Source: JACKNG01 sp040220855 (GTDB lineage Bacteria > Pseudomonadota > Gammaproteobacteria > Ga0077536). From it: a DNA stretch of 64,000 nt. The stretch covers positions 58,686-122,685 of the forward strand of contig JAVJVZ010000073.1 in assembly GCA_040220855.1 (NCBI GenBank), in the 5' to 3' direction. Under the pieces are notes generated by a model. It was not told where the DNA came from and did no database searches. It worked only from the letters and a program-made list of their open reading frames with translations. Of the stretch, positions 31,710 to 39,667 are shown piece after piece. Numbering within the stretch: the stretch's first letter is position 1; the number at the start of each line of letters is the position of its first letter. A program made the translations under genes and the position numbers.

Positions 31710-32294
31710 ATGTCCGATCGCCATTCTGGCGCACGCCCGTGCGCCGGCCGCCGCACGCTCGTCGGCGGCACCGTCTGCGCCCTGCTGACGTCACCGTGGT
31801 GGCGCGCCGCCGCTGCCGATACGCCGCCCGAACGCCTGCCACCGCAGGTCGGCGACCTGCTGGCCTGGCCGAGCTGGGAGGAAGAGGACCGCCTGCTCGC
31901 GCCTGCCGATCTCGTCGCCGGCGCCGAGCCGTTGCTGGTCTACCCGCGCGACCCGGGCAGCGGCGTGGCGCGCGAACGCTCGCGGCTGAACCAGCTGCTG
32001 GTGTGCCGGCTGCCGGCCGACCTCCTCGACGATGCCACCCGCGCGTTCGCCGCCGGCGAGGTCGTCGCCTATTCGGCCATCTGCACCCACACGGCGTGCG
32101 GTATCACCGGCTGGAACGCCGATACGCATCACTTCGTGTGCCCCTGTCACCAGTCGGAGTTCGCTGCGGCACGGGCCGGCACGCGCGTCGCCGGGCCGGC
32201 GCCACGGGCACTGCCTGCGCTACCCATCGCACTCGAGGGTGATCGCTACGTCATCCGCGGCGCCTTCACCGGCGCCGTCGGCGCGAACAGTTGA
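31710..32294 (+). CDS. Rieske 2Fe-2S protein encoded next to a PQQ dehydrogenase
   Basis: The 194-residue protein has an arginine-containing signal (GRRTLVGGTVCALL) and a Rieske domain. Box I is Cys125-Thr-His127-Thr-Ala-Cys130 and box II is Cys144-Pro-Cys146-His147. Cys125, His127, Cys144 and His147 would bind the cluster. Cys130 and Cys146 would form the disulfide of high-potential Rieske proteins. Box II reads CPCHQSEF rather than the usual CPCHGS. It is exported and probably periplasmic or anchored. It lies 12 bases before the PQQ dehydrogenase start, so the two are one transcript. It may carry electrons from the dehydrogenase, which is inference. Confidence 0.9.
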   Translation: MSDRHSGARPCAGRRTLVGGTVCALLTSPWWRAAAADTPPERLPPQVGDLLAWPSWEEEDRLLAPADLVAGAEPLLVYPRDPGSGVARERSRLNQLLVCRLPADLLDDATRAFAAGEVVAYSAICTHTACGITGWNADTHHFVCPCHQSEFAAARAGTRVAGPAPRALPALPIALEGDRYVIRGAFTGAVGANS

Positions 32295-32306
32295 GGAGAT
32301 CCGAGC

Positions 32307-34037
32307 ATGCCACGTGCCTTCACTCGAGTATGCGCTGCCCTCGCCGCGCTCGCCGCGCTGAGCGCCATCGCCGCCGAGCCACGCCCCTACGCGAGCGTCA
32401 CCCCAGAGCGCCTCAGCGCACCGGATGCCGCCGACTGGCTGATGGTTCGCCGCACCTACGACAGCTGGGGCTACAGCCCGCTCGAACAGATCGATACCGG
32501 CAACGTCGCGCAGCTGGCGCCGGTGTGGACCTTCGCGACCGGCGTCGTGGAAGGGCACCAGGCACCACCCATCGTCAATGACGGCGTCATGTTCGTCGCC
32601 ACGCCACGCAACCAGGTCATCGCCATCGATGCTCGCAGCGGCGAAGAACTGTGGCGCTACCGCCGCGAGCTGCCGGCCGACCTGTTTCAGCTGCACCCGA
32701 CCAACCGCGGCGTCGCCCTGTGGGGCGAGCGCGTCTACCTCGCCACCGTCGACGCCCACCTCGTCGCGCTCGACGCGCGCACCGGCGAAGTCGCCTGGGA
32801 CGTCGAGGTGGCCGATTACCTCGCCGGCTATTACATGACGCTCGCCCCGCTCGCCGTCGAAGGGCGCATCCTCGTCGGCACCTCGGGCGGCGAGTTCGGC
32901 ATCCGCGGTTTCATTGCCGCCTTCGATGCCGACGACGGCGCGGAACAGTGGCGTACCTACATGGTGCCCGGTCCCGGTGAGCCCGGCTTCGAGACCTGGA
33001 GCGAGAAGGCCTGGAAGCGCGGCGGCGTGCCGGTGTGGGTGACCGGCAGCTATGATCCGGCCACGCGGCTCGCCTACTGGGGCACGGGTAACGCCGGCCC
33101 GTGGATGGCCGACCAGCGACCGGGGGACAACCTCTATGCCACCTCGGTCGTCGCGCTCGACATCGACAGCGGCGCGATACGCGCCCACCACCAGTACCAC
33201 TGGAACGATGCCTGGGACTGGGACGAGGTCACCGCGCCGCTGCTGATCGACTTCCCGTCCGGCGGTCGCACCGTCAAGGGCCTCGTCCACGCCGGGCGCA
33301 GCGGCTACCTGTGGCGGCTCGAACGCAGTGCCGACGACATCCGCTACGTCGACGCGCGCCCGTACGTGTTCCAGAACGTCTTCACCGCGATCGACCCCGA
33401 GTCGGGGCGGCCGAGCTACGACCCCACGCGCGTGCCACGCACCGGTCACCGCACCGAGTTCTGTCCCAGCCTGTGGGGCGGCAAGGACTGGCCGGCCGAA
33501 GCCTACAGTCCACAGACCGGCTATCTCTACATCCCGGCCAACGAGAACCTGTGCAGTGCCTTCACCGGCGAGCCGGCGAAGTACCGGCCGGGCGAACTCT
33601 ACCTCGGGCTCCCGATCGACAAGCTCGAGGTGTTCCCGCGCAAGGGCGCCGACGATCACATCGGCGAGCTGCAGGCCTGGGACATGCGCACCGGCGAGCA
33701 CGTGTGGACGCAGACCTTCGCCTCGCACAACTGGGGCCCGGTGCTCGCCACGGCGGGCGGCCTCGTGTTCGCCGGTGGCACCAACGATCGCCTGTTCCGC
33801 GCCTTCGACGCGCGCAGCGGCGAACGCCTGTGGCAGCAGCGCACCAGCTCGGGCGTGATCGGTGTGCCGGTCAGCTACGCGGTCGACGGTCGCCAGTACA
33901 TCGCCGTGGTGTCCGGGTGGGGCGTCGACGCACAGCGCAAGCAGGATTACCTGAACAAGGCGCGTGGCACGTCCGTGCAGGTGCCGCAGGGCGGCGTGAT
34001 CTGGGTCTTCGCCGTGCCGCCCGCGGGCAGCGAGTAG
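32307..34037 (+). CDS. PQQ-dependent alcohol dehydrogenase with lanthanide-type Asp pair
   Basis: The 576-residue quinoprotein has a signal peptide (cleavage near residue 22) and eight beta-propeller blades (repeats such as IDARSGEELWRYRR, LDARTGEVAWDVEV, FDARSGERLWQQR). The active-site Asn is Asn262 (GTGNAGPW). The catalytic Asp is Asp304 in WNDAWDWDEV, and Asp306 follows two residues later. An Asp at this place marks lanthanide-dependent XoxF-type enzymes; calcium enzymes usually have Ala. The adjacent Cys pair found in methanol dehydrogenases just before NRG is absent (Gln128-Leu129 here). It oxidises an unknown alcohol in the periplasm. No MxaI-like small subunit is nearby; a Rieske gene precedes it. 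Confidence 0.92.
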   Translation: MPRAFTRVCAALAALAALSAIAAEPRPYASVTPERLSAPDAADWLMVRRTYDSWGYSPLEQIDTGNVAQLAPVWTFATGVVEGHQAPPIVNDGVMFVATPRNQVIAIDARSGEELWRYRRELPADLFQLHPTNRGVALWGERVYLATVDAHLVALDARTGEVAWDVEVADYLAGYYMTLAPLAVEGRILVGTSGGEFGIRGFIAAFDADDGAEQWRTYMVPGPGEPGFETWSEKAWKRGGVPVWVTGSYDPATRLAYWGTGNAGPWMADQRPGDNLYATSVVALDIDSGAIRAHHQYHWNDAWDWDEVTAPLLIDFPSGGRTVKGLVHAGRSGYLWRLERSADDIRYVDARPYVFQNVFTAIDPESGRPSYDPTRVPRTGHRTEFCPSLWGGKDWPAEAYSPQTGYLYIPANENLCSAFTGEPAKYRPGELYLGLPIDKLEVFPRKGADDHIGELQAWDMRTGEHVWTQTFASHNWGPVLATAGGLVFAGGTNDRLFRAFDARSGERLWQQRTSSGVIGVPVSYAVDGRQYIAVVSGWGVDAQRKQDYLNKARGTSVQVPQGGVIWVFAVPPAGSE

Positions 34038-34070
34038 CCGGACGTGCGCGGCGCGGCGGCGCCGCGCACG

Positions 34071-34205
34071 CTACAACGCCAGGTAGGCCATCGCACCCCA
34101 GGCCAGCACGAACGCGCCGATGACGAGCGTGACCAGCGCGCCGCCGATGACATCGAGCGTGCGCTGCTGGGCCGGTGGTGGCAGGTGTTTCGGCGTCGTC
34201 TGCAT
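34071..34205 (-). CDS. 44-residue single-pass membrane peptide
   Basis: A short frame runs from ATG at 34205 to TAG at 34071. The product starts MQTTPKHLPPPAQQRTLDV (soluble, Pro-rich) and then has one strongly hydrophobic segment (IGGALVTLVIGAFVLAWGAM followed by AYLAL) to the end. GAGGGA lies seven bases upstream of the start. It is convergent with the PQQ dehydrogenase gene (33-base gap). No family was recognised; it may be a small subunit or regulator of a membrane complex. The 303-base gap behind it (34206-34508) holds only an inverted repeat. Confidence 0.6.
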   Translation of the reverse strand: MQTTPKHLPPPAQQRTLDVIGGALVTLVIGAFVLAWGAMAYLAL

Positions 34206-34287
34206 GCGGGCGTCCCTCGTGTTGCGCGTGCCGCCGGTGCCTGGCACCGCTGCGTCCGCGGGGGCTATCCGCGCGACGGCGTTAGCA

Positions 34288-34308
34288 CATCAACGTTACC
34301 AATTGATG
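34288..34308. promoter_or_regulatory. Inverted repeat, possible operator
   Basis: CATCAA and TTGATG flank a nine-base spacer in the most AT-rich patch of the gap between the 44-residue gene and mgdC. A TTGTCA box overlaps it on the minus strand (34312-34307), but no good -10 follows. Nothing else is visible in 34206-34508. Confidence 0.3.
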
Positions 34309-34508
34309 ACAAGTCTAGTCGCACGCCGACAGATTGCACTGCTGCAGAGCAGCAAGGGCGCCCGCCCACGCGTGCGCACAAGCCGCGCTCCCGACGATGG
34401 CTGCGGGCAACGATGCCTGCGGGCAACATCGTGGCGCGAGACGGGACCGCGTGGCCCGCGCGGGCGGTGCCCCACGCCGTGTGCGCCGCGCGCGAGGGTA
34501 GGCGCGCC

Positions 34509-37500
34509 TCAGGCGCCCGTCAGGGCCGGCAGTTCATCGGCCGTCGCCAGTGCCCCGCCCTGCTCGGCGAGACAACCGGCCAGGGTGTCGAACAGGAAGC
34601 GCGCATCGGCCGGGCTCGCCAGCACGCGCCATTGCGGCAGCGCGCCCGGCACGCGCCACAACGCCACTTCGCAGTGCGCGAGCCGCAGCGCCCGCCACGC
34701 CGGCGGCGCGGCGTCAGCGTCCGGCGGCGCGGCGCACAGCTCGGCGAGGATGGTCGCCCACGCCGCGCCGACGAGGGCGAAGTGGGCGCGCTCTTCGGCC
34801 AGTACCAGGACGTCGCTGTCGCGTCCCGGGGTGGCACGTGCCAGCGCATCCGCCGCGCCCGCGCGGCTCGCGCCGACGACGAGAAATTCGTCGACGTGCG
34901 TGCGCGCGACGAGGCCATCGGTGCCAAGCAGGCGGGCGGACTGGATCGCCTGCGGCACCGCAAGCTCGCGCGCCGCGAACCACGCCGACGCCCCGCCGCC
35001 GACGACCAGCCGCAATGGCAGGTGGGCAAGGTCGAGCAACCACGCGCGCGCCGCAGGCCGTGCGCCGCGGCGCCGCGCGAGACGCGTGCCGTTCAGCACC
35101 ACGGTGGTGAAGTCGGCCGTGGGGTAAGCCTCGCAGACCGGACTCTCGGCGCTCACCTGCAGTGCAGGCGCTGTCGAGGCGGCGACATCGTGACCCGCGT
35201 CCTGACGCGCGTTGTGCGGATCGTAGAAAGGCGTCGCCGTCACCTCGATGGCGAGCAGCGTGCCGTCGACGAGCCGCACATGGAGTCGTCGGCCAGGCTC
35301 GGCAAGAGCCTCCTCGACCATGACGAGGCCCACCACCGCACCGACGACCGGGCTCGCGCCGACGCTGGTCACGCGTCCCGCAATGCGCCCGTCCTCGATG
35401 ACCAGCAGGCATTCGGCGATGTCGCCGGCACGCCCATCGCGCGCGACGAAGCCGGCCAGCCGCCGCGTCACGCGCGTGCCGAGCACGCCGAGCGCGTGGC
35501 GCCCGACGTGACGGGATTTGCTCTTTGTAACCGCACGGCCGAGTCCGACCTCGAACGGATTGGTGGTGCCGTCGGTGTCGTGACCGACGATCACGTGGCC
35601 CTTTTCGAGGCGCAGCAGGCGCTGGGTGTCGACGCCGAACGGCGCGATGCCATGCGCGCTACCGACCTCCATCAAGGCCTCCCAGACCGCGCACGTGCGG
35701 CTCGCGGGCAGGTGGATCTCGTAACCGAGTTCGCCGACGAAACCGACCCGCATCACGCGTGCCGGCACGCCGGCCACGGCGCCTTCGCGGCAGGCGAGGT
35801 AGGGAAACGCCTGCGCGGCGAGATCGATGTCGCTGAGCGCCGCGAGCACCGCGCGCGCCGCCGGACCGGCGAGGTTGATGGCGCCGAGGGCGAAGCTGCG
35901 CTCGACGATGGCGACGTCGAGAGCCAGTTCGGCGGCATAGAGTTCGAGCAGGCGGACGACGTTCTGCGACTGCCCGCTGGTGGTCGTCAGGTAGTAGTGC
36001 TGTGCGCCGAGGCACGCGCACACGCCATCGTCGATCAGTGTGCCGCTGCCGTCGGTCATGAAGACGTAGCGCGTCATGCCCTGCGCGAGCCGCGCGAAGC
36101 TGCAGGGGTAGGCGTACTCGAGGAGCGCAACCGCATCCGGTCCGAAGATCTCGATCTTGCCGAGCGTCGAGACGTCGATGAGGCCGACCGCACTGCGCAC
36201 CGCGGCGTGCTCGCGGGCCACCGCGGCAGCGCGCGCCGCCTGCCCCGACGTTGCGGCGTAGCAGCGCGGGCGCAGCCACGTGCCGGCTTCCTGCATTATC
36301 CCGCCGTGGGCGCGATGCCAGGCATCGAGCGGGGTCCGCCACGCGCGCCGCAGGCGGCGCCCCGCGAGTGCCGCCATCGGCACCGGGTGCACGAAGGGTC
36401 GCGGCGTGGTCGCACCGACCGCGTCGATGTCGCGCCCCGTGAGTTCGGCGAGCACGCGGATGCCGTTCACGTTCGAGAGCTTGCCCTGGCTCGGCCCCAT
36501 GCCGATGGTCGTGTAGCGCTTCATCAGCTCGACCGAATCGAAACCCTCGCGCACCGCGGTGCGCAGGTCGACAAGCGTGAGATCCTCGTCGAAGTCGACG
36601 AACTCCTTGCCGCGTGGGTGCGCGAACACCGGGTACGCATGCGCGACCGGCTGCTGCGCGCGCGCCGGCCGTGCTGTCGCGGCGGCGACGGCGCGGCCGC
36701 AGTCGGCGAGCGCGGCGTGCGCCGCGGCGACGCCGTCCTCGACGCGCGCGGCGAAGGCATGCACGCCGTTGAGGCTGCCCGCGGCGTGCACGCCGGCGGG
36801 CAGGGCCGCCGGCACATGCTGGCCGAGACGCGCCTCGAAGACGAGCCGCCCACCCGCCTGCACCAGCAGGCCGGCAGCGGGCGCCACGCCGACCGCCATC
36901 AGGACCGCGTCGCAGTCGATGGTGGTACGCAGGCGGCCGCCGTGCGCGGCGATGGCGAGCCCAGCGAGCTCACCGCCGCGCGAACGCGCCTCGAGCGGCA
37001 CGGCGTCTTCGAACACCTGCAGGCCGGCCGCGCGGGCCCGCTCGACGAGCGCCGGCGGCGCGCCGCTGCCGAGGTCGACCAGCGCTTCCAGCGACATGCC
37101 CTGCGCACGCAGCTCGAGCGCGTCGTGGTAGGCCGCCGGCGTGCCCGCGAGCAGCACGCCGGCGTCACAGGGCTGGACCGCGTAGAGGCGCAGCAGCCGC
37201 GCGGCGGCGCCGGCGAGCATCACGCCGGGCAGGTCGTTGTGACGGAACACGGCCGGCTGCTCGTAGCAGCCACAGGCGAGCACCACGGCGCTCGCGTGCA
37301 CGAGCAGGATGCCGTCGCGGGTGACGAGCGGCAGGCAGCGGTCGGCATAGAAGGCCGCCGCCCAGGCGCCGCTGACGACGGTCACGTTGTCCGCCGCCGC
37401 GAGCTCGGCAAGGCGGGCCGCACGCCAGGCGCCGTCGCTGTCCTCGTGCGCGCGCAGGTGGTTGAGGCGGCCGCCGGGGCGGGCGTGCTCGTCGACCAGC

Positions 37501-38072
37501 ACCACGCGGGCGCCGGCGCCTGCCGCCGCAGCGGCCGCGGCGAGCCCGCTGGCACCGGCGCCGACCACCAGCACGTCGCACCAGGCGTGGCGGCGCGCTT
37601 GCCGTGATGGCGCACCAGCGCTCGGCAGATGACCGAGCCCGGCCGCGTGACGGATGAGTTTCTCCCACCAGGGGAACAGGAAACGCGGGCGGTAGAACGC
37701 CTTGTAGTAGAAACCGGCCGGCAACACCGGGGCCAGCAGGCCGAGGGCACGACCGGCATCGTGGCGCAGCCCACCGAAGGTGTTGACCGCGCGGTAGTGC
37801 GCACCCGGCAGCGGCGCGGTGACATCGGCGCGGATGTTGGTCGCCGCGTCGCTCTCGAGCAGCACGTTGGCGTCGTGGTTGGCGAGCGAGAGGATGCCGC
37901 GCGCCCGGTGGTACTTGAAGCTGCGCGCGAGGCTGCGCCGGCCGCTCGCGGCAAGCGCGCTCGTTATGGTGTCACCGGCGTAGGCCTGCACCGGCTCTCC
38001 TTCGAACAGGAAGGAGAAACTCTCGCTGCGGTCGAGCCATTCGCCCTCGCGTGGTGGCAGGCGACGGATCAC
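34509..38072 (-). CDS. mgdC: N-methylglutamate dehydrogenase MgdC fused to MgdD (SoxA-SoxG-like)
   Basis: The 1187-residue protein has an N-terminal SoxA-type domain (RSFKYHRARGILSL) and an FAD/NAD-binding Rossmann region (VLVVGAGASGLAAAAAAAGA near residue 170). A GcvT-like aminomethyltransferase region runs from about residue 593 (MQEAGTWLRPRCY) to 950. The usual subunit ends there at about 1000 residues. Here about 210 more follow, with features of the gamma subunit SoxG/MgdD (HVDEFLVVG, HFALVGAAWATILAELC, LRLAHCEVALWRV). No separate mgdD gene exists nearby, so this is a fusion. The GTG start at 38072 overlaps the mgdB stop (GTGA). It oxidises N-methylglutamate and transfers the methyl-derived C1 unit to tetrahydrofolate. 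Confidence 0.9.
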   Translation of the reverse strand: MIRRLPPREGEWLDRSESFSFLFEGEPVQAYAGDTITSALAASGRRSLARSFKYHRARGILSLANHDANVLLESDAATNIRADVTAPLPGAHYRAVNTFGGLRHDAGRALGLLAPVLPAGFYYKAFYRPRFLFPWWEKLIRHAAGLGHLPSAGAPSRQARRHAWCDVLVVGAGASGLAAAAAAAGAGARVVLVDEHARPGGRLNHLRAHEDSDGAWRAARLAELAAADNVTVVSGAWAAAFYADRCLPLVTRDGILLVHASAVVLACGCYEQPAVFRHNDLPGVMLAGAAARLLRLYAVQPCDAGVLLAGTPAAYHDALELRAQGMSLEALVDLGSGAPPALVERARAAGLQVFEDAVPLEARSRGGELAGLAIAAHGGRLRTTIDCDAVLMAVGVAPAAGLLVQAGGRLVFEARLGQHVPAALPAGVHAAGSLNGVHAFAARVEDGVAAAHAALADCGRAVAAATARPARAQQPVAHAYPVFAHPRGKEFVDFDEDLTLVDLRTAVREGFDSVELMKRYTTIGMGPSQGKLSNVNGIRVLAELTGRDIDAVGATTPRPFVHPVPMAALAGRRLRRAWRTPLDAWHRAHGGIMQEAGTWLRPRCYAATSGQAARAAAVAREHAAVRSAVGLIDVSTLGKIEIFGPDAVALLEYAYPCSFARLAQGMTRYVFMTDGSGTLIDDGVCACLGAQHYYLTTTSGQSQNVVRLLELYAAELALDVAIVERSFALGAINLAGPAARAVLAALSDIDLAAQAFPYLACREGAVAGVPARVMRVGFVGELGYEIHLPASRTCAVWEALMEVGSAHGIAPFGVDTQRLLRLEKGHVIVGHDTDGTTNPFEVGLGRAVTKSKSRHVGRHALGVLGTRVTRRLAGFVARDGRAGDIAECLLVIEDGRIAGRVTSVGASPVVGAVVGLVMVEEALAEPGRRLHVRLVDGTLLAIEVTATPFYDPHNARQDAGHDVAASTAPALQVSAESPVCEAYPTADFTTVVLNGTRLARRRGARPAARAWLLDLAHLPLRLVVGGGASAWFAARELAVPQAIQSARLLGTDGLVARTHVDEFLVVGASRAGAADALARATPGRDSDVLVLAEERAHFALVGAAWATILAELCAAPPDADAAPPAWRALRLAHCEVALWRVPGALPQWRVLASPADARFLFDTLAGCLAEQGGALATADELPALTGA

Positions 38073-38326
38073 GGCCGCGGCCCGCCGCGTGCCGGCTCGA
38101 TGGCGAGGATGACGTCGCTGCCGGTGTCGCGGCGCACGCGGAACCACAGGCGGCTCGCGCCGTGGTACCACCATTCGACGCGCTCGCGCGGCACGCTGCT
38201 GCGCTCGAACACCCAGCGTGCGGCGCTCCACTCACCGAGTTCGGCGGGTTCGGGTTCGAGCACACCACTGATGCTGAACTCGGTGAACGGGCGGCGCCCG
38301 AGAAGCGGGAAATCGGCGTATTTCAT
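38069..38326 (-). CDS. mgdB: N-methylglutamate dehydrogenase MgdB (SoxD-like) without zinc ligands
   Basis: The 85-residue protein aligns with the delta subunit of heterotetrameric sarcosine oxidase: LLGRRPFTEFSISGVLEPEP at the start and VEWWYHGASRLWFRVRRDTG near the end. The family normally has Cys-Pro-x-Cys-Gly near residue 6 and a Cys pair in the HGC region, which together bind zinc. Here these are Phe-Pro-Leu-Leu-Gly and His-Gly-Ala-Ser, and the whole protein contains no Cys. It should still be structural, but cannot bind zinc in the known way. It lies between mgdA (35-base gap) and mgdC (overlap). Confidence 0.85.
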   Translation of the reverse strand: MKYADFPLLGRRPFTEFSISGVLEPEPAELGEWSAARWVFERSSVPRERVEWWYHGASRLWFRVRRDTGSDVILAIEPARGGPRP

Positions 38327-38361
38327 GCGGCGTTGGCGGCTTGGCTGCAGGCGGGAGCGGC

Positions 38362-39603
38362 TCAGTGCCCGACCGAGGCGGCACCCTTCTCGCCGACCAG
38401 CGAGAAGTCGTCGAAGCGGGCAAGATTGAAGGCGCCGATGAGCGCATCGTCGCGCCCATTGGCAATCGTCGCGGCCATCGTCTTGCCGCTGATCGGGGTG
38501 GCCTTGAAACCCCAGGTGCCCCAGCCGGCGTCGAGGAAGAAGCCGTCCACAGGCGTCGTACCCATGACCGGCGCGAAATCGGGCGTCATGTCGGCCATGC
38601 CGGCCCACTGGCGATTGACCTTGAGCCCGGCCATGGCGGGGAAGAGGTCGAGCATGCCATCGGCAAGCGCACTGACGAACTCGAAACTGGAACGTCGCGA
38701 GTGCAGTTCGGCCGGGTCGAGCGAAGCGCCCATGACCATCTCGCCGCGTGCGCTCTGCGACACGTACAGGTGCAGACTGCCGGAGACGATGATGGTATCG
38801 AGCCAGGGCTTGACCGGTTCGGTCACGCAGGCCTGCAGCGGGAAGATCTCGATCGGGCTCTTCAGCCCGACCATGGCGAGCACGCCGGGCGTGAAGCCGG
38901 CCACCGCGGAGAGCACCGCGCCGCAGCGCAGCGTGCCGCGCGAGGTGACCACCCCCGTCACGCGCCCGTGCTCGACGAGGATGTCCGTCACCTCGATATG
39001 CTGGTGGATCTCGGCGCCGTGACGCGACGCCTGGCGCGCGTAGCCCCAGGCGACCGCGTCGTGTCGCGCCACCGCGCCGGGCGCATGGTAGAGCGCGCCC
39101 TCGACGGCATGGTTGCCGCCGCAGCTCAGGTCGATGCCGGGCACGGCGCGGCCGATGGCATCGGCGTCGACCACTTCGCTGTCGACCCCGAGGTGCTTGT
39201 TGACCTCGGCGCGCCAGCGCGCGGTGCGCAGCGTCGATTCGTTGTGGGCGAGCGTGTAGTGACCGCGCTCGGAGTAGAAGATGTTGGTCTCGAGCTCCTC
39301 GGAGAGCCCGCGGAACAGTGCGAGGCTGGCGTCGTAGAAAGCGACGCCCTCGGGAGTCAGGTAGTTCGAGCGGATGATGGTCGTGTTGCGCCCGGTGTTG
39401 CCGCCGCCCAGGTAGCTGCGCTCGAGCACCGCGACGTTGGTGATGCCGTGGTCGCGCGCCAGGTAGTAGGCGCAGGCGAGACCATGTCCGCCGGCGCCGA
39501 TGATGACGACGTCGTAGCTGTCGCGCAGCGTCGCCGGCGTGTTGAACCAGCGCGGCTCGGCGTAATCCTCGATGAAGGCGTACTTCAGCAGGCGCAGCGA
39601 CAT
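38362..39603 (-). CDS. mgdA: N-methylglutamate dehydrogenase MgdA (SoxB-like flavoprotein)
   Basis: The 413-residue FAD-dependent oxidoreductase has the nucleotide motif DVVIIGAGGHGLACAYYLA near residue 30, VAVLERSYLGGGNTGRNTTI, and the C-terminal DAGWGTWGFKATPISGKTMA that closes the flavin site. Closest relatives are the beta subunits of sarcosine oxidase; context with GMAS and glutamate-synthase-like genes identifies the substrate as N-methylglutamate. It starts 64 bases after the gmaS stop. It should act in the cytoplasm with MgdB and the MgdC-D fusion. Confidence 0.92.
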   Translation of the reverse strand: MSLRLLKYAFIEDYAEPRWFNTPATLRDSYDVVIIGAGGHGLACAYYLARDHGITNVAVLERSYLGGGNTGRNTTIIRSNYLTPEGVAFYDASLALFRGLSEELETNIFYSERGHYTLAHNESTLRTARWRAEVNKHLGVDSEVVDADAIGRAVPGIDLSCGGNHAVEGALYHAPGAVARHDAVAWGYARQASRHGAEIHQHIEVTDILVEHGRVTGVVTSRGTLRCGAVLSAVAGFTPGVLAMVGLKSPIEIFPLQACVTEPVKPWLDTIIVSGSLHLYVSQSARGEMVMGASLDPAELHSRRSSFEFVSALADGMLDLFPAMAGLKVNRQWAGMADMTPDFAPVMGTTPVDGFFLDAGWGTWGFKATPISGKTMAATIANGRDDALIGAFNLARFDDFSLVGEKGAASVGH

Positions 39604-39667
39604 GGGCTCAGCCTGCCCGGGACACGGGGGCCGTGCGCGCACGGGACTTCGATACGGCGCGCCCCAT

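Noticed and set aside
32307..34037. Calling the PQQ enzyme a methanol dehydrogenase MxaF.
   Set aside because: No MxaI, MxaG or MxaJ genes are present, the Cys-Cys pair is absent, and the second Asp fits the lanthanide group.
34044..37607. A 1187-codon open frame on the plus strand opposite mgdC.
   Set aside because: It mirrors the real gene in high-GC DNA; its product is a low-complexity Arg/Ala/His mix with no domain, and the opposite strand has clear conserved motifs.
34509..39603. Annotating the SoxB/SoxD/SoxA-like genes as sarcosine oxidase.
   Set aside because: Their place in one operon with gmaS and mgsABC fits N-methylglutamate dehydrogenase better. No glycine-betaine or serine hydroxymethyltransferase gene is nearby.
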